Assembly: GCA_037903355.1 (NCBI GenBank)
Contig: JBAJFE010000039.1
Location: 620,001 to 684,000, forward strand
From: Trichuris trichiura
Lineage: Eukaryota > Nematoda > Enoplea > Trichinellida > Trichuridae
Direction of reading: 5' to 3'
Length of the DNA: 64,000 nucleotides
Of this stretch, positions 1-13,622 are shown one piece after another. How positions within the stretch are numbered: position 1 is the stretch's first letter; each line of letters begins with the position of its first letter. Made by a program: the position numbers and the translations under genes. Under the pieces are notes generated by a model. The model was not told the DNA's origin, did not search any database, and worked only from the letters and a program-made list of their open reading frames with translations.

Positions 1-3000
1 AACGGTAGCAAGCGCGGTTGTTCCGCCGATAAATTAAATTTCTGCACTCCATTGGTCTTGTCAGTCAATTCGACGCAGCATGCTGAAGAATAGACTGCTT
101 CACTTGCGCCTGTAAGTCTTCGCATTGATAGGCAGATCATAAGATTAACAATAAGAATCACAGTTTCAGGTGTTGAATAAGTAATTGAACAATCGTTGCG
201 TAATGAGGCAGTGTTATTTCCCATTTCGTATTTAGGCTAAACTGAAAGCTTTAGGAATTCATGCGGTCGCATGACTACGTTTGTATGAAGGCGATCATTT
301 CGAGGAGCTGATGCGGCAACCGCATTTATCCGTTGTAAGAAGTATTGACAGAACAAAATCAACCAAAGCGAGCTAGTAAGTTGCCTATGAAAAAAACATG
401 GAATCCAAAAGCTTGACCCTAAGCTGCGGAAAAATTTAAGTCGATACGAGCACAAAAGTGTGTTAATAGAAAAAGCTGTACCTGAAATTCTAGTTAAACT
501 AACAGTAAACATGATTGAATTGCGAGTAGGTTGTTGTTTGACAGCTTATGTCACAGCAGGGTGGCACTGCGAGCTTCCGTGTTTGCAACTAAAGATTGTG
601 CGCATGTATTGCAGCAGCTATGAGGAAACTTTAGACGGCGGATAAAGTCATATAGCTAATGGTACGTACAATGCTCGACATTCGATGCTGTTTCGGGTCT
701 AAATACAAAGACCGAACGTTAATTCAAGCTTAAATTTCTGAGGTCCAAAAAACAAAAACTTGGACACCGTTACTATGTCGGGTTTCCCTGTTCTTCGAAC
801 TAAACGAAAGAACGTTACGTTGTGCGAACCTGAAAACACACAGTTGATATACTGTAAAAGTACGTCCGTTAGCATGCGGATGAAACACTGCGAAGAATAA
901 TATGCAGAAACTTTTGTCGATCAGCCATCCAATTTCAAACTTGCCGATTAAGAAATAACGTCGAAAAGTTTAGAATGAACACAGCGCTCCGTACTTTATT
1001 CTCCGGCTTAGTCAAAGCGGTGATTATACCACTATCCGAAATGCAAACAGATCAGTGGGACTGTATGTTACTATTGCCTAAAATTCTTGTTGTAACACGC
1101 TCATAAAAGTTTTTGTGCGGCGAATTTGTAAAGCGTAGTCCTACTTATGATAACCTAATAATCGTTAGTTCATTTATTTACAGTATGATTATTTTATTAC
1201 AAATTTTATAGCCCCAGCTTTTGGAGGGATGCTTCTTATCCGGCCGTCAGTGTCCATTATTAGTACCCGACTCTGAAGATGAAACCAGAAGTATCCCGAA
1301 AGCTGTCCGCGAAAATTCATAAAAAGCAACCGTACCATCCGTATATAAACTATGAGTTTTTGGAAGGTAGTTTCGGAAGGATATTTTTTGCACTTATATA
1401 CCAGATAAAAATTCGTGCGTTTTCTTGATTCGTTCTAAGCTGTGCAATGTGTAAAATTGAAAATTGTGAAATCAACACGAAATATTCTTTGTTTTAATTA
1501 ATTGTTATCAGGACTACTACTCAAGAATACAAAAAGGACGCATACAGTAAAGTTTAAAAATGCGTCAAGGACAAGTACAGTACGCTTACGGACAATGAAG
1601 GAAGCTGCATTTGAATATTGAAATATTGATAGTATCATAAGTTACGGCTTTTATTCCAGTAGACGCGTGTTCGAGCTCCAGAAATTTCGCAATTGTATAA
1701 TTAATCAATAATTCTTAACTTTACGCAAGGAAGACTTTGCAATTTCGGAGTTGAATAGGTAAAATATGTACATACTGCTCATCTGGTTTGAAGCAAAATT
1801 TTTTATGGATTCGTATTTGCAATAGTTTTCTCTTCAGCATGTTATGTTTGCATTCATATTGTCAGGTTCGTTCTCTTGGTTTACTGTAAAAGACTGCGGT
1901 AAGTACATCTGCATTTTGTCAGTTTTCACCTGGTTTAGTTTGTTTTGCTTATTATTTATGATGGAATATATGAACTACTTAATACTTACAACTAAAAAAG
2001 AAGCTGTTACGCACTGGTCACCGGTTACCTGAATGGGTTTGACTTAAGTACTGGCAGAAGCATGCGTGTACTCTGCCTATATGGTTTGGTCATAAAATAC
2101 CAACTTGGCTGCTGCTGTTCAGAGTGCACTTTCTGAAGACCGAGATCACAAGTAGTTCCCAATGAAACAGAATTCCAAACATAGTGCATGCCTAGTCGCT
2201 CCAAGTATGACTGCGTGTTGTCTTCCCATTTCCTGTTGGTTGAAATGTGCCGTTCAGATATATGGAAGTTACTTGCGCACCTTTCAGTTATGCAGTGCGT
2301 TTGCCTTCCCACAGTTTGAACAAATAATAAGAAATTGCACAAGTGCAGAAAAACTTATTTATGACCCATTAATACTCTGCTGGTCTTTTAAAGAAAGCAC
2401 ATACGTGATATGTACATTTGAAAATGCGGTACTGAGGCTTGTTTGTCATTCTTTTCTGCATATAAAGAACATGCCCCCTCTGCTGCAGAAAAGGTAAGTA
2501 CATTATACGTATCAGTAATTATGTTCGGGAAGTTTCATTATCCGAATATCTGCATAATGATCAACCCTTTTGAGAAGTACAACGAGAATAATGGAGGGTT
2601 GCCATTTTGTGAGGTTTTTTGTATGCTTGTTTAAATATAGTTGATTTTACCCAGTGTTTAGAAATGAAGCGCTGACATCCTTTCGTCTCCTAAAAACTAA
2701 TACAGCACAGGGGATATTCAAGCTCATCGCTGAGTTTTTTTATTCGTATATTGGACTTTGATTTTGCAGCCCATGTACTTTCTAATCAAAAACGAATGAA
2801 CAAATGGTGATGGCATTACTTTAACAAACTATTCTACAGTTGCTGTACCCTAGTTGTCAATGAATCGATTCAAAAGGTTCATGCTGCACTTTCAGCTAGT
2901 GTAATTTCGTAACCTACGCTCCCTGATGGACGGTAAAAATGAAAATTTTTCCTGTAGGCGGCTTTAAGTGCAAATTTAAAACATTGTTAACGAAAGGCCG

Positions 3001-5339
3001 ATAATTTTGTAACGGAAAGGAAAGTTTATTTTACTGTCTGTGACTGTAACAACTGACTTCCAGCACAACGACACATGAACAAAGTATGGCTAACAATGTC
3101 TTCGGGTACTCGTGCAGCTGCGGCGAAACGTTGCAGAAATCAAGTTGCTGGCTAAAGTTAAGTTCGCGTTAGCAATGTGAAAAAGTTTTGCTCGCAATTG
3201 TACTTTTCATGATAATTTGTTTCAGTATGGTGCTTTTGTAACGGGCACGTTAGCTTCAATAACTGAAGTCACAGTATACCTGTTTAATTTATTAATGATG
3301 AATGATTTTCGATTCAAGGCTTTGGCCTGTTTGATATACCTGTAAGTAAACTTCGCAGGTGCCCTACCAGGGAATAGATGAGCAAATTATCAGAAAAAAT
3401 ACAGGACGAATCAGTGCCCTACGTTTCGGAACTGCTCTTGTTCCGAGTTCCCTCAACTTACAAGTAGCTTTAAAAATCGGATAGAACAAATCTGGTAACG
3501 CCTTTTTTGCTCATCAAAGTGCTTTCGAAGATGTGGTTTCTTGGTACGGGAGCGTATGTTTTCATAATGAGATAGCTTTATTACGGAGAGAGTCCCATCC
3601 CGTTATAATCTAAGACCGCTGAAGACAGGTCTCGAGTGACCCGAAAGCTCCGGAGTTCAAGCCTTTATCGCACATTAAACGGGACTCTCTGCGTAATAAA
3701 GCTATCTCATTATGAAATCAAAGTGCTTTCCTGTAATTTTTAATACAATTGACAAACTAACCTTGTTGCGGCAAGAGTGCATCTTCACTTTTCCAGCTTC
3801 GATTTGAAAAGCAAAAGCTATAGCCCACAATACAAAAAAATTCTGTTTCAGTTGTTATCTACTTTTTTCCGCAGCAGTGGCTTCTGGTCGATATTTTTTC
3901 TTATCTTAAGCAACAAAAGTCTCCGAGAGGCTCAGGCTGTTTCCATTATAACAACACGGAAGCGTGTGCGCTACCCATGGTCTAGTCTTTGATAGCTTTT
4001 CGTATAGCATGATTGAACGGTTCATCTGTCTTGCGCTTATGCCGCTTGAAAGAGCAACATGGTCTTGCATCGCTCACCATTGGACAGAGCTTTTCCGTTG
4101 CCAAGGGCCAAACGGAATCTTTTCTTTCAATAAGAAATTATTGAGAGAACAGCATTTTCAATTTTTCAAGTTTGTAAGATTAATATCTCCTATCAACGAG
4201 GGACAACTGTTACAGAGTTAGTTGGTTCAAAAATAAGTAAACACATTGTGGAAGTGCGATAAAGTTGGGATCTTACATTTGATCGCGTAGATTAATCTTC
4301 GTAGTTCGGCCTACATTTTTTTCTTTGCTTCGCAGATATGTTGTTGGCCACGAAGGGAAACGCTCATGGGCAAACATTACTTCCTTAGGCGCTAACGCTA
4401 AGCGGTCTGCGCTTTTCTCTCTTTAAATCATTGCTGTTTTCAAAATTCCATACTTCTTTTATTGATTATCGTAAGTTGGCTGTGCAGTACGTGAAAAAAT
4501 GTGTTCCTATTAATTCATTTCGTCCTACCTAAGAGGCCGTAAAACTTGCGCAGTTAAGAGCGGCTAGACTCAAAAATTGTGCTGTCGCAAAAGGCAGCAA
4601 CTCTTTAGTATTTCATTTCTAAGTTTTTACTACCGTATAAAATAATTCATAAAGATAGGCTCACAAAAGATAGACTGAACAACGTTTAATGACTTCCTTT
4701 GCTTAATGCTTAATGTTCTGCCTTGGTCGTGTTGCCAGTTGTACTGTAACGCCCAAGTTCGTTAAAACCGGAGTAAACTAACCCACTGAACGTGCGCGGC
4801 AACGTAGCAGCGTTTTAAACGACGCCCATTCGTCCATCATGTTTGTAGAGTCTCAATCTTGTCAAGAAAGTAGTTAAGTTGTCATAGCTATCCCGAGTTC
4901 GAAGGGTTCTAAATTTTTTGTACACGCTTCAAAGTTTTACGAAAATGCTCAATTTTGCCTTTAAAGCGTTAAACACACGAAGTTAAACATGCTTAAACAA
5001 TCGCAATTTTTACGTATTTTTTTCCAACGGATAAATTAAAGTACAAATGCTGACTTAATCGCGTGCACGACGGGATGTCCGCTTCCTGGCGCAATAAGTC
5101 ATGTCGGCACCATGCTTCGAATGATAGTTTTGCGAAATCGAAGCGTTGAGCAGAGTTCGGATCGTTTATTCAGGAAGGCTTTAGGCTCGTCGAATGGGAT
5201 CAATGGGAAGCGCTGGAGCAAAGGGGGCACTTTTAGAAACGGAACTTAGAATTGAGGACGCATAGTAGTTGACGAAAGCGTGCATCTCAATGGCAGTAAA
5301 GCGGCTGTAGAAGTGGAGCAGCTCGTAAAGATTAACTCT
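1..5339. other. Gene-poor region, no gene recognised
   Basis: No reading frame here shows a recognisable protein motif, and none joins to neighbours through convincing splice sites. The longest frames (about 105-111 codons, near 2.0-2.5 kb) overlap each other on opposite strands and read like chance openings in AT-rich DNA. The one structured item is the foldback element near 3.5-3.7 kb, listed separately. Tiny exons of a gene lying mostly left of the window cannot be excluded. Confidence 0.5.
3513..3730. mobile_element. Foldback element copy A with 14-bp flanking duplication
   Basis: A short non-coding element with a 37-bp terminal inverted repeat: 3560-3596 pairs with 3681-3717 with one mismatch. 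The arm starts TTTCATAATGAGATAGC and ends with GAGAGTCCC. The loop contains the family core ACCCGAAAGCTCCGGAG. The 14-bp sequence ATCAAAGTGCTTTC occurs at 3513-3526 and again at 3717-3730, bracketing the element like a target-site duplication. The segment left of the arm (GGTACGGGA near 3543) is shared with copies B and C, so the true left end lies outside the inverted repeat. It has no coding capacity and would be non-autonomous. Confidence 0.8.
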
Positions 5340-7554
5340 TCAGCAACGTTCAAAAATTTCGCCTGTAAAACAAAGACTTAAGCTTCAGTTAGTGGGCCCA
5401 AAAGCTGTGCTTACTTTCTTCCAAGCCCAAACATTTACCCCACTCCTTCAGTGTGATCTTTTCATCGTTGTCAGTGTCGCAACTTCGCAGGAAGGGTTCG
5501 ATGCACGATTCGAGGGGAATAACGGGAGCGGTTAGAGGAATAAGTTCGTGATGACTCACATGCTTGTCATGTGGCTTATTATCCAAGTCGCAGTATTTCC
5601 ATATAATGGGATAAACATGCTTTAGGTGGTCATCACGCTCAGCTTCTTCTATCATCTGTATCCACTGATCTCCGTAGAGCTCTTGACGTTTTTTCAAATC
5701 GCGCATAACCTGCAGTAAGGCCAGTTGGTCAAAACATTTGAAATAATTCGTTTTATGCTTGCCTGGAAAAGCCAGTCGGCCATGCGAATAGAAAATTGGC
5801 TCAAATGTTCGTCAGTGCATTCTTCCAAGACTGAAATAGTTTCCGTTGCCAAAAAGCCGTTTCGTCTTGCTTGGTTTGCACCCGACTAGTTTAACTCGTA
5901 CCTTTACACTCTCCCAGGTATTGCAAATGAAGGTGTTTGTGCTTAGGATTAGTACAACTTGGCATGTCTCTACGGCAGCGACACCGTTCGCGGTAAAGAT
6001 GGCATATGCTGTTGTAGGTAACGTTTGTGTTGCTGCAAACCTGACCGGGGCAAGTCGAATCGGCTACAATGGCAACGGTTCGCTTACTCTGTCCAGGGGA
6101 TCCGGAATCGGACCTTGAGGGCATTCGGTGGCGCAGTGACAAGTCGGTTTTCCCTTTTCATTCAACTTGCACTCTTTGCCCCAACCACAGAAATGGTTAG
6201 CGCAAGGATTGACGCCCGGAACTTGCGTAATTTTAACGAATTAATTGACTTCACGGTTAATATGCTCTTTGCTTTACCGATCTTATCTTTTTTCGACTCG
6301 TCTCCCTCGGACGGCAGGTACTTGTCCTCTTTATGGATCATTTCCACCATTGGTTCCAGTAAATCCCAGTCTGCGCGTTTCTTGCCATGTTTTCCCTAAA
6401 TATGGTAGAAATTAATCGAGCGTTATCTTGAAAACCGCTAAACGGATTAGAGCGCGAAGAATGCGAGCAGACGGCTAGCGAAGCATTGATTGCACAATGA
6501 AGCAGTGTGAACTCAAATCGCTCAACTGAAATCTCGTTCCGGTGTGTTCTCTAATTCTTGTTTCATTCCATTTTTATAAAGTGCTAATCACTTAGTAAGC
6601 ACCACGAAAGTGGAGATAAAACAAGCTTTTACAGTAGTCGTAAAAGTTGACAAATCATGCAAATTAGTCGCCCTAGCAGCTGCTCTACATTAAAGTATAA
6701 ATCGATTAAATGCTGTATTGGAAAACTATTTGAATGAAGCACATGTTTAGCAGTTGCCCTGTTTCCTTTTTTGAAATCACAATAAGGCTGAGTGGGCATT
6801 CATATCGTTATCGCAAATGTTTTAGATCATTTTTGTACTTCATCACGTATGAACTCTTCTAACTTATTTTGCCATCGCCTCTCGTCCAAAAGTAGTAGCG
6901 CAAACAAACAGTATATCAGCGTTACCGTTATGCTACTGTTACAGTTTGATTTTTTATGCAAAGTCGTTGACTGGAAATACTCATTGGTTAATTAAAAAAA
7001 CCAGACGGTTGTCAGCGTCTGGTTTAGCTTTTCCTGACAGTTAAATAATTTTACTTTATGCGTTTCGCGTCACTGTATTAAGAGTGACGCCTCACTTGCG
7101 ACTAAGGTGCTCAGCAACCTATTAGCTGAAATGCAAAGCTGTAAGGAGGAACAAAACTTCTCTGCGCAGACTTTCATTTTTTAAAACGTCCATTGTCTCG
7201 CGTAAAGTGTTAGTAGTTCTGCTATTATTAATATGTCATGCCTAAATGGAAAAAAACAGTTTCTGACTTTCTGTCAACGCCTGTTTTCATAGTCGGAAGA
7301 GTCGTGCGGAAGTGCTTAATGACAAAGCATGCTGACGTAATGGAATCTCGTTGCTCTTCAAACTTACGATAACAACCCTTGTGCAAGTATGGTTTTTAGC
7401 AGAGAAATGTGCGTATTTTTAAACTAGCGCGTCAGTCTAGTCGAATCAGGACACAATAGAAGATAGAGTACTTATTTTTCTTTACCTTTTTAGCTTGGAT
7501 GCTTGAGAAGAGAAGAGAGACAGTGACGATGAGAACAAAAGCGCAAGGCTTCAT
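5340..7554 (-). CDS. SPARC: SPARC / osteonectin, secreted basement-membrane glycoprotein
   Basis: Seven exons (7486-7554, 6278-6395, 6088-6221, 5902-6040, 5763-5830, 5415-5709, 5340-5362) join in phase to 281 residues. The first exon encodes a signal peptide ([20 protein letters not shown], about residues 1-21). A short, variably charged N-terminal segment follows. Next comes the follistatin-like/Kazal module with the family signature [14 protein letters not shown] and LYRERCRC. Last is the extracellular calcium-binding domain, with [27 protein letters not shown] and a canonical EF hand [13 protein letters not shown]. It ends in EIFERC, like the C. elegans protein. SPARC binds collagen IV and calcium in the extracellular matrix. 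Intron 5 (5710-5762) has a GC donor (GCAAG). Intron 1 is 1,090 bp, unusually long here. The signal-peptide exon is assigned by phase and distance. Confidence 0.93.
7000..7095. other. Two perfect short hairpins inside SPARC intron 1
   Basis: Around 7000-7027 the sequence AAACCAGACG is followed eight bases later by its exact complement CGTCTGGTTT. Around 7067-7090 GCGTCACT is followed eight bases later by AGTGACGC. Both are perfect inverted repeats with 8-nt loops, about 60 bp apart, in the long first intron. On the minus (sense) strand of SPARC they would form in the pre-mRNA. Stems of 8-10 bp are too short for a microRNA precursor, and no function is known. Confidence 0.4.
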
Positions 7555-10500
7555 TCTTTGGCTTTCAATGTCAGCAGTGCTAGGCCAGTTTTCCTGCAAA
7601 GCGAAGTAACGTAAAGAGTCGAGGTCGCGTGGAACATGTGCCGTAAAGTTTGATTGGTCAACGGACGCGGTGTTTCGCAAAGGGACGTCGCGGCGATTAA
7701 GTTGACCCTGTCCATAGTGAAAATGCAAAGAAAGGCTCGGCATTGATCTATAGACTTGGCAATAGCAACCGCTGGCATAGACAAATTTGTCTTCGCTCAT
7801 TATGAGCGTCTTTGACCCATAAAGGGATAATTGCGGTACGAAGCGGAGTGGTTCTTCGCGGCCACAGCTTGTCCCAACAGCTGTTGTCTCGGACGGACGG
7901 GCAGCCGCGACACATCCGTGTTTGTTCGTCGAATCAAAATCCCATCAAGCGAATTCACAAGGAGTTTGCACTCGTATTCTTGATACGTCTACCCCGTCGA
8001 GCAGGCGTGTATTCATTTGAACATACGTTAGTAGGGAAGGTATCTCATCTGGCTTTCAAACAGGCCACACGTTTCGCACTTAGTATTCGACAACCACTAT
8101 CAACTTTACGGCACTGATATCCCTGCGTACCTGAGAAATGTATGAGACAGGTGACAAATGAGGAACAGCTGGCCTTATGGCTGTCAGGGGAATTTTTTTC
8201 CCATTGTAGAGAAATACCATTGCCTGCCTCTTTTTGCTCGAAGGAGAGCGTGTGGAAGCGTTGATCGCAAGTATGTATACGTCTAATAACGCCAACATGT
8301 CGTCTCTTATTGCATCCTCCCACAATGTCCGCATTGGCTCTGCTCGTTATGTCCCGTGGAGTGGTATGCGCTATGAGTAGCATCCGCTATTGCGCAAGTG
8401 GAATATAATGCATAAGTTGTCACTTGGGCACTTCCGTTGCATCGGTAACTTCACACTGCCCAACTGAAAGGCGGAGCGAACGAAAACTTTTGAATTTAAA
8501 ATTCTGAGCGATGACGTAAAACTTCTAATACCAATAACGCGGGAAGCGGAGCCGACTCCATTTGAATAGCAGCGGCAGTACGTATTCCTTCCTCGAGTAA
8601 GTCTGCGTGACGGACTTTGTCGCACAAATGTGCAGCGCTGGCCTTTTCGTGCCATATGCATGTAAGCCGATTCGCCGGTAAATAAGTAGCAATGATGAAT
8701 CAACGACTGAAAGAAATGGGGCCAACAAAAACCAAACTTTTCGAACGACGATAAATTTGGGGAGCAAACAAGCAGGCATCAACGTCGAGCTGCAACTACT
8801 GCGATGTTATTTGCTTAGGACACCGGTCAAGATCATTTGACGCTGAGAGGTTTCACCTGAGCGGTGCTTCAGACAAATTTTGTTTGTTTGTTGCCGGGTC
8901 GTCCGACGGCGCTGAGAGTTGCAGCTTTCGTTGTACGCAACGAAAGTTGTCAACTAGTAGGACCCACTGACTAGTCGTACAGTCCCCCATCGAGCGCGAA
9001 GGCCTTTAAGGTGTTTTACCATTTTTTGGGTGCAGCTGTTGGAAAGGCGTCTTCTCACGGCATTTCCTATTGATACTTTATCGGCTAGAACTCGTTTTGT
9101 AAAACTGCTTTACGTTTTATAACCTATCGTATGGCATTTGAGTCTACCTCGATGATGCAATGCTCGAACGCTTCTTAAAAAAACAACCGCTGACTACGAA
9201 CGTTGTTGCTGCTGCGTCATCGCCAAGCCGCTGCAAACTCGTGATAGCTTTATTAGGCTTTTCTTATATGCATATATTGCATGTTCTCGTTCGATTATTG
9301 CAGCATCCTGGTTATGCTCGTCAAATGCCGTGAGAACATTTTAGTTAGAAAGGCGTTCAGATGATGCAAGCAACGTTCACTTTCGCTCAATAGTTTCTTT
9401 AAAAAAGTTGGGCGCATTCCAGCGTATTCTGCTGAATATTCGCTTTTGGTCGAAAAGTAGTATTAGCTTCGACTTGGCTAAGCTTCTTGGCAATAGCGGA
9501 AAGTTTTCCTACCATACAGCTTTATTTGCTTTTAGCTTTGCTCTTCTTTGTTGACTTTGTTTTATGATGACATTTCCAATGGTGCAGTAAGTAGTTGCCG
9601 TGAGAAGTTTGGAAGCCTGTTGCGGCATTGGCCTTAAGATGGTTGTTACTCATCTAGTTAATACCTTTTGAACCTCCATGCAAATGTAATCTTAAGTTTT
9701 CTACGGAAATAAGACATTTGATGGCTTCAGCTTAGCATTAGCGTTGCCACGGAACATTTTCTTGCAATAAATTTGAAATATGCTATTTCAGGAAAAGGAA
9801 ACAAGAACATTTGCTACGTGACGCATTAGGTACCAACTTGAGTCCTCTAAGCTTTGATGAATTAGGATTAAGTGTTGCTAGTCTGTTATTCTTTTCTAAA
9901 CAAGCTTAGTGATTTATGAATGTTTTTCCGTTTTCTCGAGTCTTCGCTATTCAAGCAGTTTTTAGTGCTAGCAGCTCAGCACTAAGAATTCGGCATCTGC
10001 GCTCCCTGTTTCCCTGTTTCGAACGCTTCAATCTGTTCCGCCCAAATTCTGTTGTTTCTCTGATTCAGACAGCTCAGCGGGGGAACTGAATGACTTTCAT
10101 CGCCGTAGGATATAAGATTATAGTTTTGTCAGCTTTGCGTACATTTTGATTTTTGGCAGTTGGAGCCAAAGTCGCGTTGTCAGCAGGAAACACACTCTGC
10201 GTTCTTTTTCCTGGCTGTTTATCTTGCCAGGCGTCATTAAATTTGTGCTTATACGATTGCGAAGAGCAGCGATTAAAACTTCGTTAAGAGAACGTACCGG
10301 CTTACAGTACTCCAAAGTAAAAAAGGCGCGCAGGTTCGAATTGAACGAAATCAAAATTTTGCGCAGGAGCAATGACAAACTTATAGCAGCATTTACGCAT
10401 ACAGCACAGCCTACTTGCTGTGTCATCGCTCGATTTTGCAATCGCATAAAACAGGTTTTGTGATAAAAGACCGAATAACATTGCGTCTACGGGTTCGCGC

Positions 10501-11185
10501 GGATTGTCTCTTCGAACGTTTAGGGACAAAAAGCGGTACGATATGTACGATTTGCCACTGTTTTGTTCCCTTGGTAATTCGTTTTATTGTTTCCTGGCGC
10601 TAACGATGGTGAGGTAGCTTTCGTTGAGTTCACCATTAGTGTGCTGAGCATGCTTTGACAAAATGTTTTCGGAAGACTTGTGCTGCTAAAGTTTAGTTTT
10701 GCAGCCATAACCTGCAAAAGTGAAATAAAGTCGATAAGGTAAAGGACAAACGCGCTACCATGGCTTTGTTTGGACCACTCTCAGAACGCGTAAACCCTTT
10801 ATTAAAACCTTAAGCAATTAGCTCTTTAAGCTCTTAAGCTCTTTATATAATCATGTGACTCATTACTGGGCGGCAACGTCAGCTGTAGAGGCTAACTTGA
10901 TCAAAAACTTGCGCCTGTACAAGTTACCCAGTATGTTAACACGATCGCCAATTTCAAGAAAAATACACTAAGTCCGTTTTCTGCAGATTTAATTTTAAGG
11001 TGGCGTCTACTTGGTTGACAGAAAGGCCAGCAGGACGTCGTTGGAAGCTATGAAGCTTTGGCGGTAGGTAGCTACGGCCAGCACCAACGAAGCGAACGTA
11101 TCAACAGATTCAGGAAAATCGATGCAATGGAGACGGATTGCAACACACCTGATAGCGTTATCGTTACTACGCACAATTTATGCTT
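7555..11185. other. Intergenic region, no gene recognised
   Basis: Its first few hundred bases should include the SPARC promoter. An imperfect hairpin lies at about 8922-8953 (CTTTCGTTG, 4-nt loop, CAACGAAAG). The open frames in 7.8-8.8 kb and 10.1-10.7 kb overlap each other on both strands, show no family motif and lack a convincing splice partner. Confidence 0.45.
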
Positions 11186-11869
11186 TAATCTCAATCTTGA
11201 AAACGTGATGTCTTGGTACGGGACCATATATTTTCATAATGAAAAAACTTTATTACGGAACGGTTCCCGTTTATGTATATAGAAAAGAGACTCCGGAGCT
11301 TTCGGGTCATTCGAGACCCGTCATCAGCGGTCTAAAGTTGTAAATATGATTTTTGGCAGCGAATGCCATCTATCGTTTCCGAGGATTTTAAAGCGGGCAT
11401 TTTTAAAGTTTTCCGTTGGTAGGTTTTCGCATTTGAGTCCGTCAGCGCAATTCTTTTTCTCGTTCCGTATGGCTTCTAGATTGTGTCTTCGACGGTCTCG
11501 AATGACCCGAAAGCTCCGGAGTTTCTTTTCTATATACATAAACGGGAACCGTTCCGTAATAAAGTTTTTTCATTATGAAAATATATTGTTCGAAACAACC
11601 AACGAAGACACAATCTAGAAGCCATACGGAACGAGAAAAAGAATTGCGCTGACAGACTCAAATGTGAAAACCTACCAACGGAAAACTTTAAAAATGTCCG
11701 CTTTAAAGTCCTCGGAAACGATAGATGGCATTCGCTGCCAAAAATCATATTTACAACTTTAGACCGCTGATGACGGGTCTCGAATGACCCGAAAACTCCG
11801 GAGTCTCTTTTCTATATACATAAACGGGAACCGTTCCGTAATAAAGTTTTTTCATCATAATCTCAATCT
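11186..11869. mobile_element. Compound foldback element copy B (nested palindrome)
   Basis: About 660 bp of the same family as copies A and C. Three copies of the terminal arm (TTATTACGGAACGGTTCCCG with flanks) lie near 11231-11290, 11507-11582 in inverse orientation, and 11790-11856. Between them, about 148 bp at 11339-11486 (starting AAATATGATTTTTGGCAGCG) is repeated as a near-perfect inverted copy at about 11597-11756. This gives a giant palindrome. The core ACCCGAAAGCTCCGGAG or a one-base variant recurs inside. The 12-bp TAATCTCAATCT occurs at 11186-11197 and 11858-11869, bracketing the whole. Apparent frames inside it are mirror images of each other and not genes. Confidence 0.8.
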
Positions 11870-13622
11870 CAGAACATACCAACAAACTGCCTCGATTGAG
11901 TAGAGATTATATTTATTTTGCTGCTTCAGGCTATTGGATTAATGATCTCGCTTGATTTCTCCTTATGAAAGACTGTCAGTGTGTTGAGTTGAGGGAAGTT
12001 CTTTTTGAATATTTTTATTTATTATTTTCTGCTTCTATAGTTAAATAGTTTATGCAAATTGGAGCGAAGAGAGTGAGACAATAAAAGAAAGATCTTATCA
12101 GATCTTATCTCTTAGCAAGGTTTGACATGGTTTCAAATTATTGATTTGCTCATTTAAGTTCTATACTTGGAGCTGGAATTGTGAGTAATTTCACTAGCGG
12201 ATAGACAGAAAGAACATCCATTTAATAAACCATTGAAAAGCGCCGGAAAGTAGAACGCTTTATCACAAACTCACCGACTTCGTCGAGTGAATTAGTTTCG
12301 CGCTGAATTCCTAACGGCGCAAGCATTATTCATGCAAAAAAATAAGATCCGGTCTTTTCCGTAGCTGCCAAAAAAAACTGTTACGGCAACTCAGCACCGC
12401 ATTTGCGGATTGAGGGCATCGAAGAAAGCAGTTTGCGGAATAATTGCGCTCATGTTTGCCGTTTCACGAAATTTGACCTTTTTTAAACCTTAACTGTTTT
12501 GACTGTTCATCGGCGGAGAAATCTTTTTGTTTTGAAACTGCCGATAGGGTGACTGCTTTTCGCGTACGTTTTTGCTGCTTTGGTCGAGAAAAGCGCCATT
12601 TTCGCTCGTACTGTTGTTTTGGTCAATTGATGCTTCCTTATCATTGACTTGATTACAAAATTCCAATGCGTTTTGTCCTAACAATCTTGTCATAAACGAA
12701 TCAAATGCAGAGGCGATTTTTCAACGCCTAATGATGGTAGCCTTTTTTTGCAAGCGCTTTTTAACGCAATCTTTTTGTCAAAGGCACGTTGAAGTAATGT
12801 TTAATTAAGACTGACTGGCAATTCCTCCATCGCCTTTAAACGGTCGTTGACTGCGCAATATAGAGCCACGAAAAGGTGAAAGGCCATTTTCTTCCTCGAT
12901 TGTATAAAAATGTTGAAATTTGAAAACGCAAAAACGACCGCGCCGCTTCGGTTTACGAGTAATCGAGTCAAATGAACCCTGGCAGTTGATGAGGCAAAAA
13001 GCGTTTTCTAAACAGGCCAAAGGTTTTAGTCGACTTACTGTCACGAAAATAAAACTCACAATTGAAGTTTTGATAATTAGAACATTTGCCAGTTCGTATC
13101 CATTAGGCCATATCGGTGCCGCGGCGGTCGACTTGTTGATGCTCATAAGCTTGTTTGCAATCTTAGGAAGGCGAATTATTTTCTCATTTTTATATAACAT
13201 TATTCAGGTATTCCAATTGGCCGCAAGGTTCGTCTAATCTTTTGTTTTTATAAATCTGCAATCTGACTCCGTCGCTACGCTGTACGTTTTTGTTTACGCG
13301 CGCTTTAATTTTCAATAATTATACCTTGCAGAATTATTGGAAACTGATGCTTAAAGAAAAGCCCTTCTTGCAGTTCCACAGTTACCGCTTCCGTTGTTTC
13401 AAATACGTTCCTACCCATCTTTGCAGAAATTAGGAATACTGTACTAATTGTGGCTGCCTGGTCAGTCTTGTCGGCCGTGTTCGTTGGGTCTGGTCCGTCT
13501 TTTCGATTGTTGTTGCTTTTCTCGACTATATCGTTGAAGTGAACTCCTTGTCCGCTCGGGAAGATTCAGTTTCCTAACGATCGTTTCGTTCCACTCTTTG
13601 GCGATTGTTTTAAGGCGTTTTG
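11870..13622. other. Intergenic region with unassigned open frames
   Basis: Minus-strand frames at 12490-12693 (67 codons) and 12805-13200 (131 codons) are open. The first has a polar, Asn/Gln/Ser-rich composition that could be coding. Neither matches a family I recognise, and I could not join them through in-phase splice sites. The last few hundred bases should carry the akirin promoter. Confidence 0.35.

Noticed and set aside
10321..10350. GGTTCGAATTG, considered as a tRNA B box
   Set aside because: It lacks the following CC, and no A box or cloverleaf could be built around it. No tRNA or rRNA gene was found in the window.
12490..13200. Possible minus-strand gene (67- and 131-codon frames)
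   Set aside because: The frames cannot be joined in phase and show no family resemblance. A competing plus-strand frame covers 12920-13237.
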